Shown: piece after piece, positions 24,045-32,475 of the stretch
Position numbering within the stretch: position 1 is the stretch's first letter
Layout of the letters: each line of letters opens with the position of its first letter
DNA from: an uncultured Clostridia bacterium
Lineage (GTDB): Bacteria > Bacillota > Clostridia > TANB77 > CAG-508
DNA length: 64,000 nucleotides
Assembly (NCBI GenBank): GCA_949482135.1
Contig: CASYFC010000004.1
Coordinates: 1-64,000, forward strand
Direction: 5' to 3'
Made by a program: the position numbers and the translations under genes
Notes under the pieces: generated by a model
What the model was told of the DNA's origin: nothing
Seen by the model: only the letters and a program-made list of their open reading frames with translations
Database searches by the model: none

Positions 24045-24644
24045 TTATTTAATTTTTATATCATTATATATTATGCTTATATATGGATTTTTGGTAATAT
24101 CTTTAATTTCTAATTTCTCAGGTACATAACTTTTGGCATCTAAATATAAATATTTGTATTTTATATATGTATTAGAATTATTGGAGAGTTTAATTTCTAC
24201 AATTATTTTTCCATCTTTTTCATAAATTTCTGAATTATTATTAAAATAATCATTAGCAAATGTGTTTAGAAATAATGAATTATTTAATACATAATCATAA
24301 TTTTCATATATTTTTTCCATATTTAAATTAGAATTTAATATTTTAAGTTTATTTTTTTCTAGTTCAATTATCATATTTTTTAAGTTTTCTGGACTAATCA
24401 TTTCTTGTTTGCTATATTCATTATTTACTATTTGATTGACTTCATATTTATTTTCATTTTTATTACTTTTTACTGTTATTTCAAGATTTGCTTCATAATT
24501 ATTAAATTCTTTTAATGCTTCTTCAACAATTTGTTCTTGACTTATATTGATATTATTACCAGAAACAGAAAAAATATAATAGAAAAAACAAAAAATAATA
24601 CTACAAATAAAAACAAAAATAATCAAAAATTTTTGCTTTTTCAT
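24045..24644 (-). CDS. Exported LolA/GerS-like protein
   Basis: A 199-residue protein with an N-terminal hydrophobic segment (FLIIFVFICSIIFCFFYYIFS) and a body of alternating strands and one long helix, resembling the LolA-like fold of the clostridial germination lipoprotein GerS. The placing also fits: in C. difficile gerS lies in a cluster with alanine racemase and mazEF, and here mazF follows. The resemblance is weak at sequence level and a clear lipobox is not obvious, so GerS is a hypothesis. Its upstream region carries a 34-base palindrome. Confidence 0.5.
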   Translation of the reverse strand: MKKQKFLIIFVFICSIIFCFFYYIFSVSGNNINISQEQIVEEALKEFNNYEANLEITVKSNKNENKYEVNQIVNNEYSKQEMISPENLKNMIIELEKNKLKILNSNLNMEKIYENYDYVLNNSLFLNTFANDYFNNNSEIYEKDGKIIVEIKLSNNSNTYIKYKYLYLDAKSYVPEKLEIKDITKNPYISIIYNDIKIK

Positions 24645-24673
24645 ATATTTCCTCCTTTTGAAATTTCATATGT

Positions 24674-24707
24674 AACTTCTATATTTATTAAAATAAATAT
24701 AGAAGTT
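24674..24707. promoter_or_regulatory. 34-base perfect palindrome upstream of the GerS-like gene
   Basis: AACTTCTATATTTATT (24674-24689) and AATAAATATAGAAGTT (24692-24707) are exact reverse complements around AA, ending 30 bases ahead of the GerS-like start. It could be an operator or a hairpin in the leader. Confidence 0.55.
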
Positions 24708-24742
24708 AATAAGCTGTAACAGATAAATCTTAACATCTTATA

Positions 24743-24774
24743 AAAAAAACGAATAGATAAATCTATTCGTTTCA
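24743..24774 (-). terminator. Terminator of dusB
   Basis: AAACGAATAGAT and ATCTATTCGTTT pair around AA, with a T run on the minus strand. Confidence 0.8.
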
Positions 24775-24791
24775 AGTATATTATTCAAATT

Positions 24792-25760
24792 TTAAAAATA
24801 TTCTTTAAGTATTTCTCTGAATTCTTCTTCAGATTCAACAGAATTAATTCTATTTCTTATTGCAGTAGCATTTTCCATACCTTTAACATACCAAGAAATA
24901 TGTTTTCTTATTTCACGAGTTGCTGTATATTCTCCCTTTTCTTTAAGAAGAGTTTCAAAGTGTTCTAAAATTACCTTATATTTTTCTGAGGATGAAATTT
25001 CAGGCATTTTTTCTCCATTTCTTAAAAAGTATTCAACTTCTTTAAAAATCCATGGATTTCCCAGTGAGGCTCTTCCTATCATAATTCCATCTACACCTGT
25101 TGTTTCAAGCATCTTTTTAGCATCTTCTGGTGATTTTATATCTCCATTTCCAATTACTGGTATTTTTACTGCATTTTTTACTTCTTTTATAATCTCCCAA
25201 TCAGCATTTCCTGAGTAGAATTCTTCTCTTGTTCTTCCATGAATTACAATCGCATCTGCTCCTTCTTCCTCTATTATTTTGGCTACTTCTACTGCAACAA
25301 TGTGATTATCATCCCATCCTTTTCTTATTTTTATAGTTAATGGTTTAGTAGTATTTGCCCTTACTGTTTTTACTATTTTTCTTACTAGCTCTAGATTTAA
25401 TAAAAGCTTACTACCATCTCCGTTTTTTACAACTTTGGGTGCAGGACATCCCATATTTACATCTAATATATCGCAATATTCTGAAACAAATTTTGCTGCT
25501 TTTCCCATCGACTCTGTATCACTTCCAAAAATCTGCATAGAAATTGGTCTTTTCTCATCATTTGATGAAATCATTTTTAAAGTTTTTTCATCTTGATAAC
25601 AAATTGCTTTACTACTAACCATTTCATTGCAAACAAGTCCTGGATTACCATACTTTTTGCATATTTTTCTAAATGGTAAATCTGTGACACCTGCCATTGG
25701 TGCAAGTATTATATTATTTTCTAATTCAACATTTCCGATTTTTAGTGCTTTTAAATACAT
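24792..25760 (-). CDS. dusB: tRNA dihydrouridine synthase (DusB/NifR3)
   Basis: A 322-residue FMN-dependent TIM-barrel enzyme that reduces uridine to dihydrouridine in tRNA. Family marks are APMAGVTDLPFR near residue 20, NMGCPAPKVVKNGDGSKLL with the catalytic Cys, TIKIRKGWDD, the VIHGRTREEFYSG segment, and GNGDI followed by GIMIGRASLGNPW for phosphate binding. Length and order are complete. It lies 88 bases downstream of rodA on the same strand, but a terminator intervenes at 25798-25843, so it is probably transcribed on its own. Confidence 0.95.
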   Translation of the reverse strand: MYLKALKIGNVELENNIILAPMAGVTDLPFRKICKKYGNPGLVCNEMVSSKAICYQDEKTLKMISSNDEKRPISMQIFGSDTESMGKAAKFVSEYCDILDVNMGCPAPKVVKNGDGSKLLLNLELVRKIVKTVRANTTKPLTIKIRKGWDDNHIVAVEVAKIIEEEGADAIVIHGRTREEFYSGNADWEIIKEVKNAVKIPVIGNGDIKSPEDAKKMLETTGVDGIMIGRASLGNPWIFKEVEYFLRNGEKMPEISSSEKYKVILEHFETLLKEKGEYTATREIRKHISWYVKGMENATAIRNRINSVESEEEFREILKEYF

Positions 25761-25797
25761 ATTTTCAAATCCTATCTATTATTTACATTATACAAAA

Positions 25798-25843
25798 AAC
25801 GGAATTAAGATTTTATATATCTAAAAAATCTAAGTTCCGTTTC
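25798..25843 (-). terminator. Terminator of the minD-minE-rodA unit
   Basis: A long stem (AAACGGAA with TTCCGTTT, extended by AGATTTT/AAAATCT) with A/T runs lies just after rodA. Confidence 0.75.
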
Positions 25844-25847
25844 ACTT

Positions 25848-26954
25848 TTATTCTACAAAAATTGCTTTTTGTCTTCTACTACTAATATTAAGTAATAAAC
25901 CTATACAAATAAAGTTTGTTACAAGTGAACTACCACCATAACTTACAAATGGTAATGGAACACCTGTAATTGGTAATAACCCAATTGTCATTCCTATATT
26001 TTCTGTCATGTGGAAAAAGAATATTCCAGCAATTCCTATAGCAATATAAGACCCTATATTATCTTTTGCTGTTTTAGCAACATACACAGATTTTGTCACT
26101 AATACTATATATAAAATCGTTATAGTTCCTGTGGCAATAAATCCCATCTCTTCTCCTATAACTGAAAAGATAAAGTCGGTTGTTTTTGGATATAAAAAAC
26201 CAAGCTGTGTTTGGTTTCCTTTAAACAATCCCATTCCGAATATTTCTCCAGCTCCAATCGCAAGTTTTGATTGAATAATATTATATCCAGCACCTCTAGG
26301 ATCAGAACCAGGATTTAAAAATACTTCAATTCTCTTTAATGCATGTGTAGGTAAATTAGCATAAATAATTGGTGTAGCAATTATAAGAGCCGTTACTGCT
26401 AATATAATATATTTTTTATCTATCCCAGAAACAAATAACATTGCCAAAATTGCTATTAAATATGCTAAAGCTGTACCATTATCTGGTTCTTTTAATATTA
26501 ATGCAACTGGAAGTGCTGCAAAAATTAAAACAATAAATAATTTCCAAATTTTATTAATTTCTTTTCTTCCACGTATTTGCATCTTATTAATTAAAAAAGC
26601 TAAAAATAATATTGTTATAACTTTTCCAATTTCAGATGGTTGAAGAGAAAGTGATTCTGTAATTTTAAACCAACTTCTAGCACCACTAATTGGTTCTGTG
26701 AACAAAACTCCTACTAAAAGACCTATAACAACTAAATAGGCTAATGTTGAAAATCTAACAATTATATTGTAATCAATTATAGATGCAAGAACTAAAAAAG
26801 GTATACTTATTATAATCCATTGAACTTGTTTTCTAAATTCTCCATGTTCTGTACTTTGAGTAGCAGAAAATAAAGCTATTAATCCAATAATTGCTAAAAT
26901 TACACTTACAATAAGGATTGCCCATTCTGTATTTTTAAGTAACTTTTTTCCCAT
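25848..26954 (-). CDS. rodA: SEDS peptidoglycan polymerase RodA
   Basis: A 368-residue membrane protein with about ten helices. SEDS marks are SGARSWF in the third loop, LQPSEIGK with the catalytic-region residues, LKEPDNGTAL, and the C-terminal GVPLPFVSYGGSS. RodA polymerises lipid II for side-wall growth with a class B PBP. Linkage to minE and minD (13-base gap to minE) is the normal shape/division cluster of Clostridia and supports RodA rather than FtsW. No mreBCD genes are in this window. Confidence 0.93.
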   Translation of the reverse strand: MGKKLLKNTEWAILIVSVILAIIGLIALFSATQSTEHGEFRKQVQWIIISIPFLVLASIIDYNIIVRFSTLAYLVVIGLLVGVLFTEPISGARSWFKITESLSLQPSEIGKVITILFLAFLINKMQIRGRKEINKIWKLFIVLIFAALPVALILKEPDNGTALAYLIAILAMLFVSGIDKKYIILAVTALIIATPIIYANLPTHALKRIEVFLNPGSDPRGAGYNIIQSKLAIGAGEIFGMGLFKGNQTQLGFLYPKTTDFIFSVIGEEMGFIATGTITILYIVLVTKSVYVAKTAKDNIGSYIAIGIAGIFFFHMTENIGMTIGLLPITGVPLPFVSYGGSSLVTNFICIGLLLNISSRRQKAIFVE

Positions 26955-26966
26955 TACATTCTCCTA

Positions 26967-27818
26967 TTATTTTTTCTTGCGTTTACCATTATTGTTTTTT
27001 TTTGAATTTCTTTTTTTATTATTATTTTTTACTTCTTCTTTATCTACTTCAGTTTCAACTTCAGTATTTTCTTCTTTTTCTATATCTGTTCCTTCTGCTT
27101 CGTTTTCTTTATTTTCTTCATCTACTGTTTGCTCTTCTTTGTTTTCATTTTTATCTGGCTCTTTTACTTCGTCTAACTGTTCTTCTGCCATTTTTTCAGC
27201 AGCTTCCGCAGCTTTTAATAAATCATCAAAAGTAACATCGTCATCATCTTCAGCATCATCAATCTCTTCAAACATTTCTTCTGCTATTTCTTGTTCTTCT
27301 GTTTCTTTAGCATTATTTTCGTTTTGTAGTTCTTCTTCATTATTTTCTGGTAAAGTTTCTATTTTATCATTATTTGCAGGTAGTTCTATAACCATTGGAG
27401 TTTCCTCTTCTTCGTGTAATTCTTCTGTTTTTTCTTCAACCATATCTTCACTATAAGTTGGAATTCCCATTTCTTTATTGAAATCTACACCTTCAAAATC
27501 TTTTATTTTTTCAGCCATCATATCATTTTTTATATTTACAATTGGTATGTTTGCATATAAAGATGGGGCACCATTTGTTCCATCTTCTTTAGTTTGATTT
27601 GTAAGTCTTACATCAATTGAATCTTCATCTACAACAATATATTTTTTTATTACATCTATTATTTCTTGTTTCATAAGTTCTAGAAAATCAGCAGATACAT
27701 TTGCTCTATCTTGCATAAGAACTAAATGTAATCTCTCTTTTGCAGCATCTTTTGAACCTAGCTCTTTTTGCGGTTCTTTTACTATTTTTTTGAAAAAATG
27801 TCCTAAATTTTCAAACAT
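26967..27818 (-). CDS. minE: MinE with a long acidic C-terminal tail
   Basis: A 283-residue protein. Residues about 1-97 are a normal MinE: membrane-targeting MFENLGHFFKKI, the MinD-binding strand/helix KDAAKERLHLVLMQDRANVSADFLELMKQEII, and the dimerising strands up to LYANIPI. Typical MinE ends there at about 85-90 residues. Here some 185 residues follow, mostly Glu, Asp and Asn and probably disordered, ending in a strongly basic tail of Lys and Asn. MinE stimulates MinD ATPase and drives its pole-to-pole cycling. The tail may be a spacer or an interaction module; nothing in it is recognisable. It lies between minD and rodA in one operon. Confidence 0.9.
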   Translation of the reverse strand: MFENLGHFFKKIVKEPQKELGSKDAAKERLHLVLMQDRANVSADFLELMKQEIIDVIKKYIVVDEDSIDVRLTNQTKEDGTNGAPSLYANIPIVNIKNDMMAEKIKDFEGVDFNKEMGIPTYSEDMVEEKTEELHEEEETPMVIELPANNDKIETLPENNEEELQNENNAKETEEQEIAEEMFEEIDDAEDDDDVTFDDLLKAAEAAEKMAEEQLDEVKEPDKNENKEEQTVDEENKENEAEGTDIEKEENTEVETEVDKEEVKNNNKKRNSKKNNNGKRKKK

Positions 27819-27842
27819 TATTAATTCTTACCTCCAACTTTT

Positions 27843-28637
27843 TTATCCTATTCCAAATAAGCTTTTTAATCTTGCAAAAAAGCCTCTTTCTTTTCCAGGT
27901 ACTGTGACCTCAATGTTTTCTCCTAATAATCTTCTTGAAATTTCTATATATGCTTTTCCTGAAGGAGCTTTTTTATTAGAAATAACTGGTTCACCTTTGT
28001 TGGTTTGTGTAATAATATTTTCATCATCTGGTACAACACCTATTAAATCTATTGCTAATAAATCAACAATATCATTAACATCCATCATTTCCCCTCTTCT
28101 AACCATACTAGGTCTTAACCTATTAACAATTAATTCAGGATTTTTAATGTCAGAAGCTTCTAATAATCCAATTATTCTATCAGCATCTCTGATTGATGAA
28201 ATTTCAGCTGTTGTAACAACTAAAGCTCTGTCTGCACCAGCTATAGCATTCTTAAAACCTTGTTCAATTCCTGCTGGGCAATCAACTATTATGTAATCAA
28301 ATTCCTCTTTTAATTTTCCTACTAAGTCTTTCATTTGTTCTTCATTTATAGCTGTTTTATCTTTAGTTTGTGCTGCTGGAAGTAAGAAAAGTTCTTTAAA
28401 TCTTTTATCTTTTATAAGAGCTTGTCTTAATCTACATTTTTCTTCTATAACATCAACCAAATCGTATACTATTCTATTTTCAAGTCCTAAAACAACATCT
28501 AGATTTCTTAATCCAATATCTGTATCTACTAATACAACTCTTTTTCCTGCTACTGCTAATGCAGAACCAAGATTAGCTGTTGTTGTTGTTTTACCAACTC
28601 CACCCTTTCCTGATGTAATAACGATAACTTCTCCCAT
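27843..28637 (-). CDS. minD: Septum-site-determining ATPase MinD
   Basis: A 264-residue deviant-Walker ATPase. SGKGGVGKTTTTANLG at the N-terminus is the ATP site, DTDIGLRNLD is switch I, and IVDCPAGIEQGF is Walker B/switch II. The last residues (FFARLKSLFGIG) form the amphipathic membrane-binding helix. ATG 28637 follows GGAGG; the frame extends upstream without a ribosome site. MinD keeps the division septum at midcell together with MinE; minC is not seen next to it, which is common in clostridial arrangements with minC further upstream or absent. Confidence 0.96.
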   Translation of the reverse strand: MGEVIVITSGKGGVGKTTTTANLGSALAVAGKRVVLVDTDIGLRNLDVVLGLENRIVYDLVDVIEEKCRLRQALIKDKRFKELFLLPAAQTKDKTAINEEQMKDLVGKLKEEFDYIIVDCPAGIEQGFKNAIAGADRALVVTTAEISSIRDADRIIGLLEASDIKNPELIVNRLRPSMVRRGEMMDVNDIVDLLAIDLIGVVPDDENIITQTNKGEPVISNKKAPSGKAYIEISRRLLGENIEVTVPGKERGFFARLKSLFGIG

Positions 28638-28815
28638 TAATTTTCCTCCTTCACTTTGTTTTGTTATAAAATAACAAAAACAAAACATCTATTATGTGAT
28701 TATTATAGATTATCATTTTTAAACATATATATATTATATGTTTTTTCATTAAAAGTCAATCAATAAATAAGATTTTTGTAATATTCTTGTAATAAAATAA
28801 GAACATCCTTGTATA

Positions 28816-28844
28816 TTGACTTTCCTTAGGAAAAAATATATACT
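28816..28844 (+). promoter_or_regulatory. Promoter of the por operon
   Basis: TTGACT (28816-28821), a 17-base spacer and TATACT (28839-28844). The leader is about 85 bases. Confidence 0.65.
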
Positions 28845-28935
28845 GTACATGAAAAAAAGTAAATTATTTTAATTACAAACATCAAAGACAACGATCTTTA
28901 GTATAAACATAAAATATCTTAAATAGGAGGTTACA

Positions 28936-29514
28936 ATGAGTAATTTAATTGAAATCAGATGGCATGGTAGAGGTGGTCAAGGTGCAAAAACAGCTTCACT
29001 TCTTCTTGCAGACGCAGCATTCAATACTGGTAAATATATTCAAGGTTTCCCTGAATATGGTCCAGAAAGAATGGGGGCTCCTATCACTGCTTATAATAGA
29101 ATAAGCGATGAGCCAATTACAGTTCATTCAAATATTTATGAACCAAATTATGTAGTTGTTGTTGACGATTCTCTTTTAGAATGTGTAGATGTTACTGCTG
29201 GTCTAAAAAGTAATGGAGCAATAATTATTAATTCAACAAAAAGCGGAGAAGAATTAAGAAAATATCTAAAAGGTTATGAAGGAGATGTCTATAAAATAGA
29301 TGCTAGAAAAGTTTCTATGGAAACTTTAGGTAAATATTTTCCAAATACACCTATGCTTGCAGCAGTTGTTAAAGTTAGTAACATTATGTCTGATGAAGCA
29401 TTTTTAGAAGACATGATTGGTTCTTTTAAACATAAATTTGCAAAAAAACCTGAAGTTATTGATGGAAATATGAAAGCTTTAGAAATGGCTTTAAAAGAAG
29501 TAACTAAGGTTTAG
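28936..29514 (+). CDS. porG: 2-oxoacid:ferredoxin oxidoreductase, gamma subunit
   Basis: A 192-residue subunit with the family opening EIRWHGRGGQGAKTASLLLADAAF and GFPEYGPERMGAPITAYNRIS, which forms the coenzyme A side of the active site. First of four genes ordered gamma, delta, alpha, beta, the arrangement of archaeal-type pyruvate (or 2-oxoisovalerate) ferredoxin oxidoreductases. The complex makes acyl-CoA and reduced ferredoxin from a 2-oxoacid under anaerobic conditions. The exact oxoacid cannot be told from sequence. It starts after AGGAGG. Confidence 0.93.
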   Translation: MSNLIEIRWHGRGGQGAKTASLLLADAAFNTGKYIQGFPEYGPERMGAPITAYNRISDEPITVHSNIYEPNYVVVVDDSLLECVDVTAGLKSNGAIIINSTKSGEELRKYLKGYEGDVYKIDARKVSMETLGKYFPNTPMLAAVVKVSNIMSDEAFLEDMIGSFKHKFAKKPEVIDGNMKALEMALKEVTKV

Positions 29515-29527
29515 AAAGGGGAAGATT

Positions 29528-29818
29528 ATGACAGAAAACGAATTAAATCCAAAAACACCTATGGAGGACCTTACTATAGGTGGAAATATTTATACAGCTG
29601 GTAATGCAAGAGAGTTTAAAACTGGAGATTGGCGTTCTACAACTCCTAGATTTATTCCAGAACTTTGCAAACAATGTGGACTTTGCTTCCCTGTTTGCCC
29701 AGACGATGCAATTCCAGTAAATAAAGAAGGAAAAAGAGAAGATTTTAATTTTGATGCTTGTAAAGGATGTGGCGTTTGTGCTAAGGTATGCCCATTTAAA
29801 GCTATCGAAATGGAATAA
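29528..29818 (+). CDS. porD: 2-oxoacid:ferredoxin oxidoreductase, delta (ferredoxin) subunit
   Basis: A 96-residue protein with two [4Fe-4S] motifs: CKQCGLCFPVCPDD and CKGCGVCAKVCPFKA. It passes electrons from the thiamine-bound intermediate to external ferredoxin. The N-terminal GDWRSTTPRFI segment is typical of PorD. A 13-base gap separates it from porG, and an AAAGGGG ribosome site is present. Confidence 0.94.
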   Translation: MTENELNPKTPMEDLTIGGNIYTAGNAREFKTGDWRSTTPRFIPELCKQCGLCFPVCPDDAIPVNKEGKREDFNFDACKGCGVCAKVCPFKAIEME

Positions 29819-29872
29819 AATCAATAAAAATTGATTAAAAAATCGTAATTTAATTAAAAAAGGAGAAAAATT

Positions 29873-31084
29873 ATGGGAATTAGAGAAAGATTAAGTGGTA
29901 ATGAAGCTGCTGCTATCGCTATGAAACAAATAAATCCTGACGTTGTTGCTGCATTTCCAATTACACCTTCAACAGAAATACCACAATACTTTTCAAGTTT
30001 TGTAAGCAATGGTCAAGTTGATACAGAATTTGTTGCTGTTGAAAGTGAACATAGTGCAATGAGTGCTTGTATTGGTGCACAATCAGCTGGAGGAAGAGCT
30101 ATGACTGCTACTTCAGCAAATGGCTTATCTTTAATGTGGGAAATGGTTTATATTGCTTCTAGTTTAAGATTGCCTATTGTTATGTCATTAGTTAATAGAG
30201 CTGTTTCAGGACCTTTAAATATACACAATGATCACTCAGATGCTATGGGTGTTAGAGATGCAGGTTGGATTATGCTTTTCTCAGAAAATAATCAAGAAGC
30301 ATATGATAACTTACTTATGGCTCATAGGATTGCTGAACATAAAGATGTTCAACTTCCATTAATGGTATGTCAAGATGGATTTATAACATCTCATTCAATT
30401 GAAAATATTGAATTATTAGAAGATGATATAGTTAAAAAATTTGTAGGTTCTTATAAACCTGAACATTATTTATTAAATGACAAAGAACCTATAGCTGTTG
30501 GTCCTTTAGATTTACAAGCATATTTATTTGAACATAAAACACAACAAGCCATAGCTATGAAAAATGCAAAAAAAGTAATTAAAGATGTTTCTGAAGAATT
30601 TGAGAAAATTTCTGGAAGAAAATATGAATTCTTTGAAAAATATAAATCAGATGACGCTGAAATGGTTATCGTTTGTATGAATTCAACAGCAGGAACAACA
30701 AAAGCTGCAGTTGATGAATTAAGAGCACAAGGTATAAAAGCAGGCTTATTAAAAATTAGAATGTTTAGACCTTTCCCTGCTGAAGAAATTGCTGAAGCTT
30801 TAAAAAATGCAAAAGCTGTCGCAGTTTTAGATAAAGCAGATTCTTTAAATGCTGCTGGTGGAGCTCTATATGAAGATGTTACTTCTGGAATGTTCATAAA
30901 CAATGTTAATGTTCCAACAGTTAATTATGTATATGGAATTGGTGGTAGAGATACAACAGTTGCAGATATTAAGAGTGTTTATAAAGACTTAGAAGTTATA
31001 GCTTTTGAACAATCAAAACAAGTAGATGGAACAAAAATTAAAGTAGAAAATCCTTACAGATATTTAGGATTGAGAACAAAATAA
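29873..31084 (+). CDS. porA: 2-oxoacid:ferredoxin oxidoreductase, alpha subunit
   Basis: A 403-residue subunit. GNEAAAIAMKQINPDVVAAFPITPSTEIP opens the pyrimidine-binding domain, and SEHSAMSACIGAQSAGGRAMTATSANGL is the conserved substrate-side loop. The later NSTAGTTKAAVDELRAQGIKAGLLKIRMFRPFP is the domain II signature. It assembles with the beta subunit to form the thiamine diphosphate site. It lies 54 bases behind porD and 39 bases ahead of porB. Confidence 0.94.
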   Translation: MGIRERLSGNEAAAIAMKQINPDVVAAFPITPSTEIPQYFSSFVSNGQVDTEFVAVESEHSAMSACIGAQSAGGRAMTATSANGLSLMWEMVYIASSLRLPIVMSLVNRAVSGPLNIHNDHSDAMGVRDAGWIMLFSENNQEAYDNLLMAHRIAEHKDVQLPLMVCQDGFITSHSIENIELLEDDIVKKFVGSYKPEHYLLNDKEPIAVGPLDLQAYLFEHKTQQAIAMKNAKKVIKDVSEEFEKISGRKYEFFEKYKSDDAEMVIVCMNSTAGTTKAAVDELRAQGIKAGLLKIRMFRPFPAEEIAEALKNAKAVAVLDKADSLNAAGGALYEDVTSGMFINNVNVPTVNYVYGIGGRDTTVADIKSVYKDLEVIAFEQSKQVDGTKIKVENPYRYLGLRTK

Positions 31085-31123
31085 ATTTAAAAATTGTATA
31101 ACAATTAGAAAGGATGGATTAAT

Positions 31124-32080
31124 ATGCCATATAATCATAAAGAAGTAATAGCCAATAGACCTTCAAGATTTACTTCTGGTCATAGAATGTGTGCTGGTTG
31201 CGGTGCACCATCTGTTGCTAGAATGATATTAAGAGCAGTAAAACCTGAAGATCATGCAGTTATAGCAGGTGCTACTGGATGTATGGAAGTTTCTACTTTC
31301 ATTTATCCTTATACATCTTGGACTGATTCATTTATTCATACAGCTTTTGAATGTGCTGGAGCTACTTTAAGTGGAGCTGAAGCAGCATATAAAGCAATGA
31401 AAAGACAAGGAAAATTGCCAGAAGAAAAAAACACAAAATTTATAGCCTTTGGTGGTGATGGAGGAACTTATGATATAGGTCTTCAAAGTTTATCAGGAGC
31501 CATGGAAAGAGGTCATGATATGGTTTATGTATGCTATGATAATGGTGCATACATGAATACTGGAATTCAACGTTCATCTGCAACACCAAAATTTGCAGAT
31601 ACGACAACAACACCAGCAGGTTCTGTTGTTCCTGGAAAAATGCAACCACGTAAAGATTTAGCAAAAATAATGGTAGGACATCACTTACCTTATGTTGCTC
31701 AAACTATTGCTCTTGCAAATTACAAAGATTTATATGAAAAATCTGAAAAAGCAATTTATACAGAAGGAGCTTGTTTCTTAAATGTTTTAGCTCCATGTCC
31801 AAGAGGATGGGGATATAACACAGAAGATTTAATGCAAATAAACAAGCTTGCTGTTGATACATGCTATTGGCCATTATATGAGGTAGTTGATGGAGTTTAT
31901 AAAATAACATACAAACCAGCAAAAAAACTTCCTATAGAAGAATTCTTAAGACCACAAAAAAGATTTAAACATATGTTTAAACCAGGAAATGAGTGGATGA
32001 TTGAAGAATTCCAAAAAGAAGTTGACGCTAGATGGCAAGAATTATTAGACTTAGAAGAAATTACAAATAAGAAGGATTAA
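31124..32080 (+). CDS. porB: 2-oxoacid:ferredoxin oxidoreductase, beta subunit (TPP-binding)
   Basis: A 318-residue subunit with HRMCAGCGAPSVARM, AGATGCMEVST and the thiamine diphosphate/Mg2+ motif GGDGGTYDIG followed later by YDNGAYMNTG. The Cys residues of the first motif and further ones downstream bind the proximal cluster. AYMNTGIQRSSATP is the phrase seen in pyruvate-type enzymes, so pyruvate is favoured as substrate. It ends the operon; a terminator follows at 32089-32124. Confidence 0.94.
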   Translation: MPYNHKEVIANRPSRFTSGHRMCAGCGAPSVARMILRAVKPEDHAVIAGATGCMEVSTFIYPYTSWTDSFIHTAFECAGATLSGAEAAYKAMKRQGKLPEEKNTKFIAFGGDGGTYDIGLQSLSGAMERGHDMVYVCYDNGAYMNTGIQRSSATPKFADTTTTPAGSVVPGKMQPRKDLAKIMVGHHLPYVAQTIALANYKDLYEKSEKAIYTEGACFLNVLAPCPRGWGYNTEDLMQINKLAVDTCYWPLYEVVDGVYKITYKPAKKLPIEEFLRPQKRFKHMFKPGNEWMIEEFQKEVDARWQELLDLEEITNKKD

Positions 32081-32088
32081 TTAGTTTA

Positions 32089-32124
32089 AGAAGAGTAACT
32101 ATTGAAAAATGGTTACTCTTTTTG
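32089..32124 (+). terminator. Terminator of the por operon
   Basis: AAGAGTAAC and GTTACTCTT pair around an AT-rich loop, and a T run follows. Confidence 0.8.
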
Positions 32125-32475
32125 TTTACACCACTTTTCAATGTATGTAATTAATTTTCAAAATATCTATGCTACAATTTATATGTTTTGTTTCATAATT
32201 CTTAGCATGTTCATGCAAACTTTTCACAAAACACTTTTATCTAAAAATATTTAATTCTATTACAAATGAAAATTAATATTTTTTTATTCAAATAAAGCAC
32301 GTAAGTAAAATTTGTACAAATTAAAAATAATCTTTTAAACATGTAAAAGATCATCCAAAATGCGTGTGTGATTTTGTTTCTTTTTATTTTTAACATACAC
32401 GTATTTTGCTTTCATATTGAAATTCAAGCAAATTTATAGTAAAATTAAAAGAATAATCACGAAAGGATTTTTTGT
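32125..32475. other. Gene-free region upstream of ksgA with one large hairpin
   Basis: No gene is visible. CAAAATGCGTGTGTG (32356-32370) can pair over its full length with CATACACGTATTTTG (32394-32408) as plus-strand RNA, using two G-U pairs; on the other strand those would be mismatches. A GAAAGGA ribosome site for ksgA ends the region. The rest is plain AT-rich sequence. Confidence 0.5.

Noticed and set aside
26977..27456. Ser- and Phe-rich frames opposite the MinE tail
   Set aside because: They are the mirror of the low-complexity Glu/Lys codons of MinE and have no start signals.
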